Below, one piece after another: positions 54,109 to 55,739 of a stretch of 55,739 nucleotides of DNA. Below the pieces are notes generated by a model. That model ran no database searches. It was not told where the DNA came from and worked only from the letters and a program-made list of their open reading frames with translations. Position 1 is the stretch's first letter; each line of letters starts with the position of its first letter. Made by a program: the position numbers and the translations under genes. Origin of the DNA: Bacteroidia bacterium (GTDB lineage Bacteria; Bacteroidota; Bacteroidia; Chitinophagales; JAUHXS01); the NCBI GenBank assembly GCA_030426955.1, contig JAUHXS010000015.1, positions 1 through 55,739 of the forward strand. The letters run 5' to 3'.

Positions 54109-55611
54109 TTGGACAATCTATATAAGCTTATTAATACATTATCACTTTCAGAAAAAAGATACATACGTCTACAGCTATCTACTTTTAAGGCAGATAAAAA
54201 TCAGAACAAACTACTAGATATAATCTTCAATAAACACATCGAAAATGATACAGATTTAAGAGCTCACCTAAAAAATGCTAAAAATATATTAGGAAATCTA
54301 CAAAATGAAAAAAGTTACTTATATAAAGCAATTTTAAATTGTCTTATCAATTTCCATCTAAAGTCCTCTGATATTTTATTATTGGCCAATTTGCTATCAA
54401 CTATCGAAGTGCTATTCAATAAGGGACTATTATTTCAAACTAATAGAATAATCAATAGAGGTATTTCCATTTCAATAAACCAAGGACTTTACCAATGGCA
54501 ACTTTTGTTTTTAGGCTATAAGAGAGAACTCGTCTTAAAAAATGTTTTAAATATTCCCCAAGAGGATATCGAACTAGAGTTAGCAAGTTGCATGCAAAAC
54601 ATCTCTTATGACAATAATTATGATATAATTTACCTAGAACTTAATCGTATGTTTTTCAAACAAGGTGGTTCTACTGAAGTCAATGTCAAAACTGAAGTTC
54701 GTTCGATAAAAAGGAAACTTGACCCAATCAAGCCTAATAGCTCGGTACCAGAAATCCTAGTGGCTAAGTACTATTTAATACAAGCAAATTATTATGCACT
54801 ATTTAGCGATTACAAATCATACAAATCCTATGTAGAAAAAGCACTTGTATTGATCAAAAACAACGGTATTCCATCAAGACTGGGTATTCATTACACTGTC
54901 TCCCTATATAACTATTGTAGCATATTATATGCAAATGGTAAGCACATTGAGTTTTTAAAGGCGACTGAAGAGTTTCAATCTAAAAACAATGACTTAATGG
55001 GAAACAATATAAGACCATTAAATAGTCTATTAATGATGATGAGTGCCAATATAACCGGTAATTTCAACAAAGTCATCTCTCAACTTGAACCGGTATTTAA
55101 GCTATATAAGACAAAAAAGTCTTTACTCTCAAATGAAAGCCGTTTTATGTTTTGCATACATGCATCTATTCTGATGTTTTATGCAGAAAAATACCAACAA
55201 GCTTACGAATGGCTGATAGAAGTCATGTATAAAGATAAGATAAAGCTAAATGTCAGAAGAGATCTTCACAACCTTACTTTTGTATATTCGCTTATTCTTC
55301 ATTTAGAACTGGGGCATGATGATTTCATACCTTATCTTTATAGATCTGCAAAGCGCTTTTTAAAAAAACTTAATAAAGTTTGCGAGCTAGAGCTAAAAGC
55401 AGCGTCTTACACCTTGCAACTTTCAAAAGTAAACAAGAGAGGTGATAGTCGCATAAAAATTTACAAAAAGATGTCTGAAGAATTGCCTTCGCTTATAACA
55501 GGAGAGTATGAAAAACTATTTTTAACACACTTTGATATTATTTCTTGGGTTGACACAAAAACAACAAACAGGAATATAGGTCAAATTTTCAAAGCTCGAC
55601 TTAACTCCTAA
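54109..55611 (+). CDS. Hypothetical alpha-helical protein, TTG start
   Basis: A 500-aa cytoplasmic protein, lysine/leucine-rich and helical throughout, without signal peptide or membrane segments. MDNLYKLINTLSLSEKRYIRLQLSTFK and later helix pairs (YYLIQANYYALFSDYKSYKSYVEKALVLI) suggest degenerate TPR-like repeats. No catalytic motif is seen. TTG 54109 is the best start; the next ATG is near residue 180. It lies beyond a 126-bp AT-rich divergent region from the CHU-domain gene. Function unknown. Bases 55612-55739 show no further feature. Confidence 0.65.
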   Translation: MDNLYKLINTLSLSEKRYIRLQLSTFKADKNQNKLLDIIFNKHIENDTDLRAHLKNAKNILGNLQNEKSYLYKAILNCLINFHLKSSDILLLANLLSTIEVLFNKGLLFQTNRIINRGISISINQGLYQWQLLFLGYKRELVLKNVLNIPQEDIELELASCMQNISYDNNYDIIYLELNRMFFKQGGSTEVNVKTEVRSIKRKLDPIKPNSSVPEILVAKYYLIQANYYALFSDYKSYKSYVEKALVLIKNNGIPSRLGIHYTVSLYNYCSILYANGKHIEFLKATEEFQSKNNDLMGNNIRPLNSLLMMMSANITGNFNKVISQLEPVFKLYKTKKSLLSNESRFMFCIHASILMFYAEKYQQAYEWLIEVMYKDKIKLNVRRDLHNLTFVYSLILHLELGHDDFIPYLYRSAKRFLKKLNKVCELELKAASYTLQLSKVNKRGDSRIKIYKKMSEELPSLITGEYEKLFLTHFDIISWVDTKTTNRNIGQIFKARLNS

Positions 55612-55739
55612 ATAATTCAAGTTGCTAGTTAATGGTTTTAGAAATTTGGACAGCAAATATGAACAGAATTAGTTTTATAATGAACCCATTCAATGTTACA
55701 GCATGAATAGTTCTAGGGAACAATTTCTTGATATCACTA

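Overview
The window is low-GC chromosomal DNA from a member of the Bacteroidota, probably a gliding or marine-type lineage; the genus cannot be read from the sequence. Four things point there. There are secreted proteins with gliding-motility-associated (CHU, type B) C-terminal sorting domains. There is a PorP/SprF-family protein and three PorE-like OmpA proteins of the type IX secretion system (T9SS). The primary sigma factor is short (288 aa). Several promoters fit the Bacteroidota pattern TTTG-N19/20-TAnnTTTG.

Region 1 (1 to about 14,500) is an accessory/defence island with every gene on the + strand. It runs: lipoprotein; a three-gene set of small helical protein, GHKL (Hsp90-fold) ATPase and DUF1016/YhcG-type PD-(D/E)xK nuclease; an AbiEi/AbiEii-like toxin-antitoxin pair; a type I restriction-modification locus hsdM-hsdS-Abi_C protein-hsdR; and parDE. 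Between modules lie long non-coding spacers built from recurring folded elements. Type 1 elements resemble integron attC sites: CAAC...GTTG/GTTAG ends, an inner stem and often an apical hairpin. Type 2 elements carry GCCAACGC, AAGCACATT...AGAGCTTTC. A third, long inverted-repeat element (F) lies before the lipoprotein gene and before parDE, giving a perfect 131-bp direct repeat (1-131 and 13538-13668). The two large modules are bracketed in mirror order, T1-T2-genes-T2-T1. No integrase, transposase or tRNA is visible. This modular island is the most unusual part of the window; the GHKL/DUF1016 set is the best candidate for an undescribed defence system.

Region 2 (about 14,550-22,000) is housekeeping: a TsaC/Sua5 enzyme and DprA on the - strand, then a large M1 metallopeptidase joined to a barrel-like C-terminal half, and aconitase.

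Region 3 (22,100-44,300) is a cell-surface/T9SS region. Two giant adhesin-like proteins (about 1,950 aa each, 14 Ig/PKD-like repeats plus a CHU domain) share a 3,571-bp, almost identical 3' block and have diverged N-termini. Downstream are a PorP/SprF-like protein and a PorE-like protein with a terminal SPOR-like segment. Facing them on the - strand are two more PorE-like proteins, a MerR regulator and a small membrane protein. By known SprB/SprF precedent, the PorP/SprF protein probably serves secretion of the adhesins; the PorE-like proteins would link the machinery to peptidoglycan.

Region 4 (44,400-55,739) holds a UMF1-type MFS transporter with an overlapping thioredoxin-like protein, an N-terminally extended GAPDH next to the primary sigma factor, the tyrosine-catabolism pair hmgA-hppD, a small outer-membrane barrel protein, a third CHU-domain protein and an unrecognised 500-aa protein.
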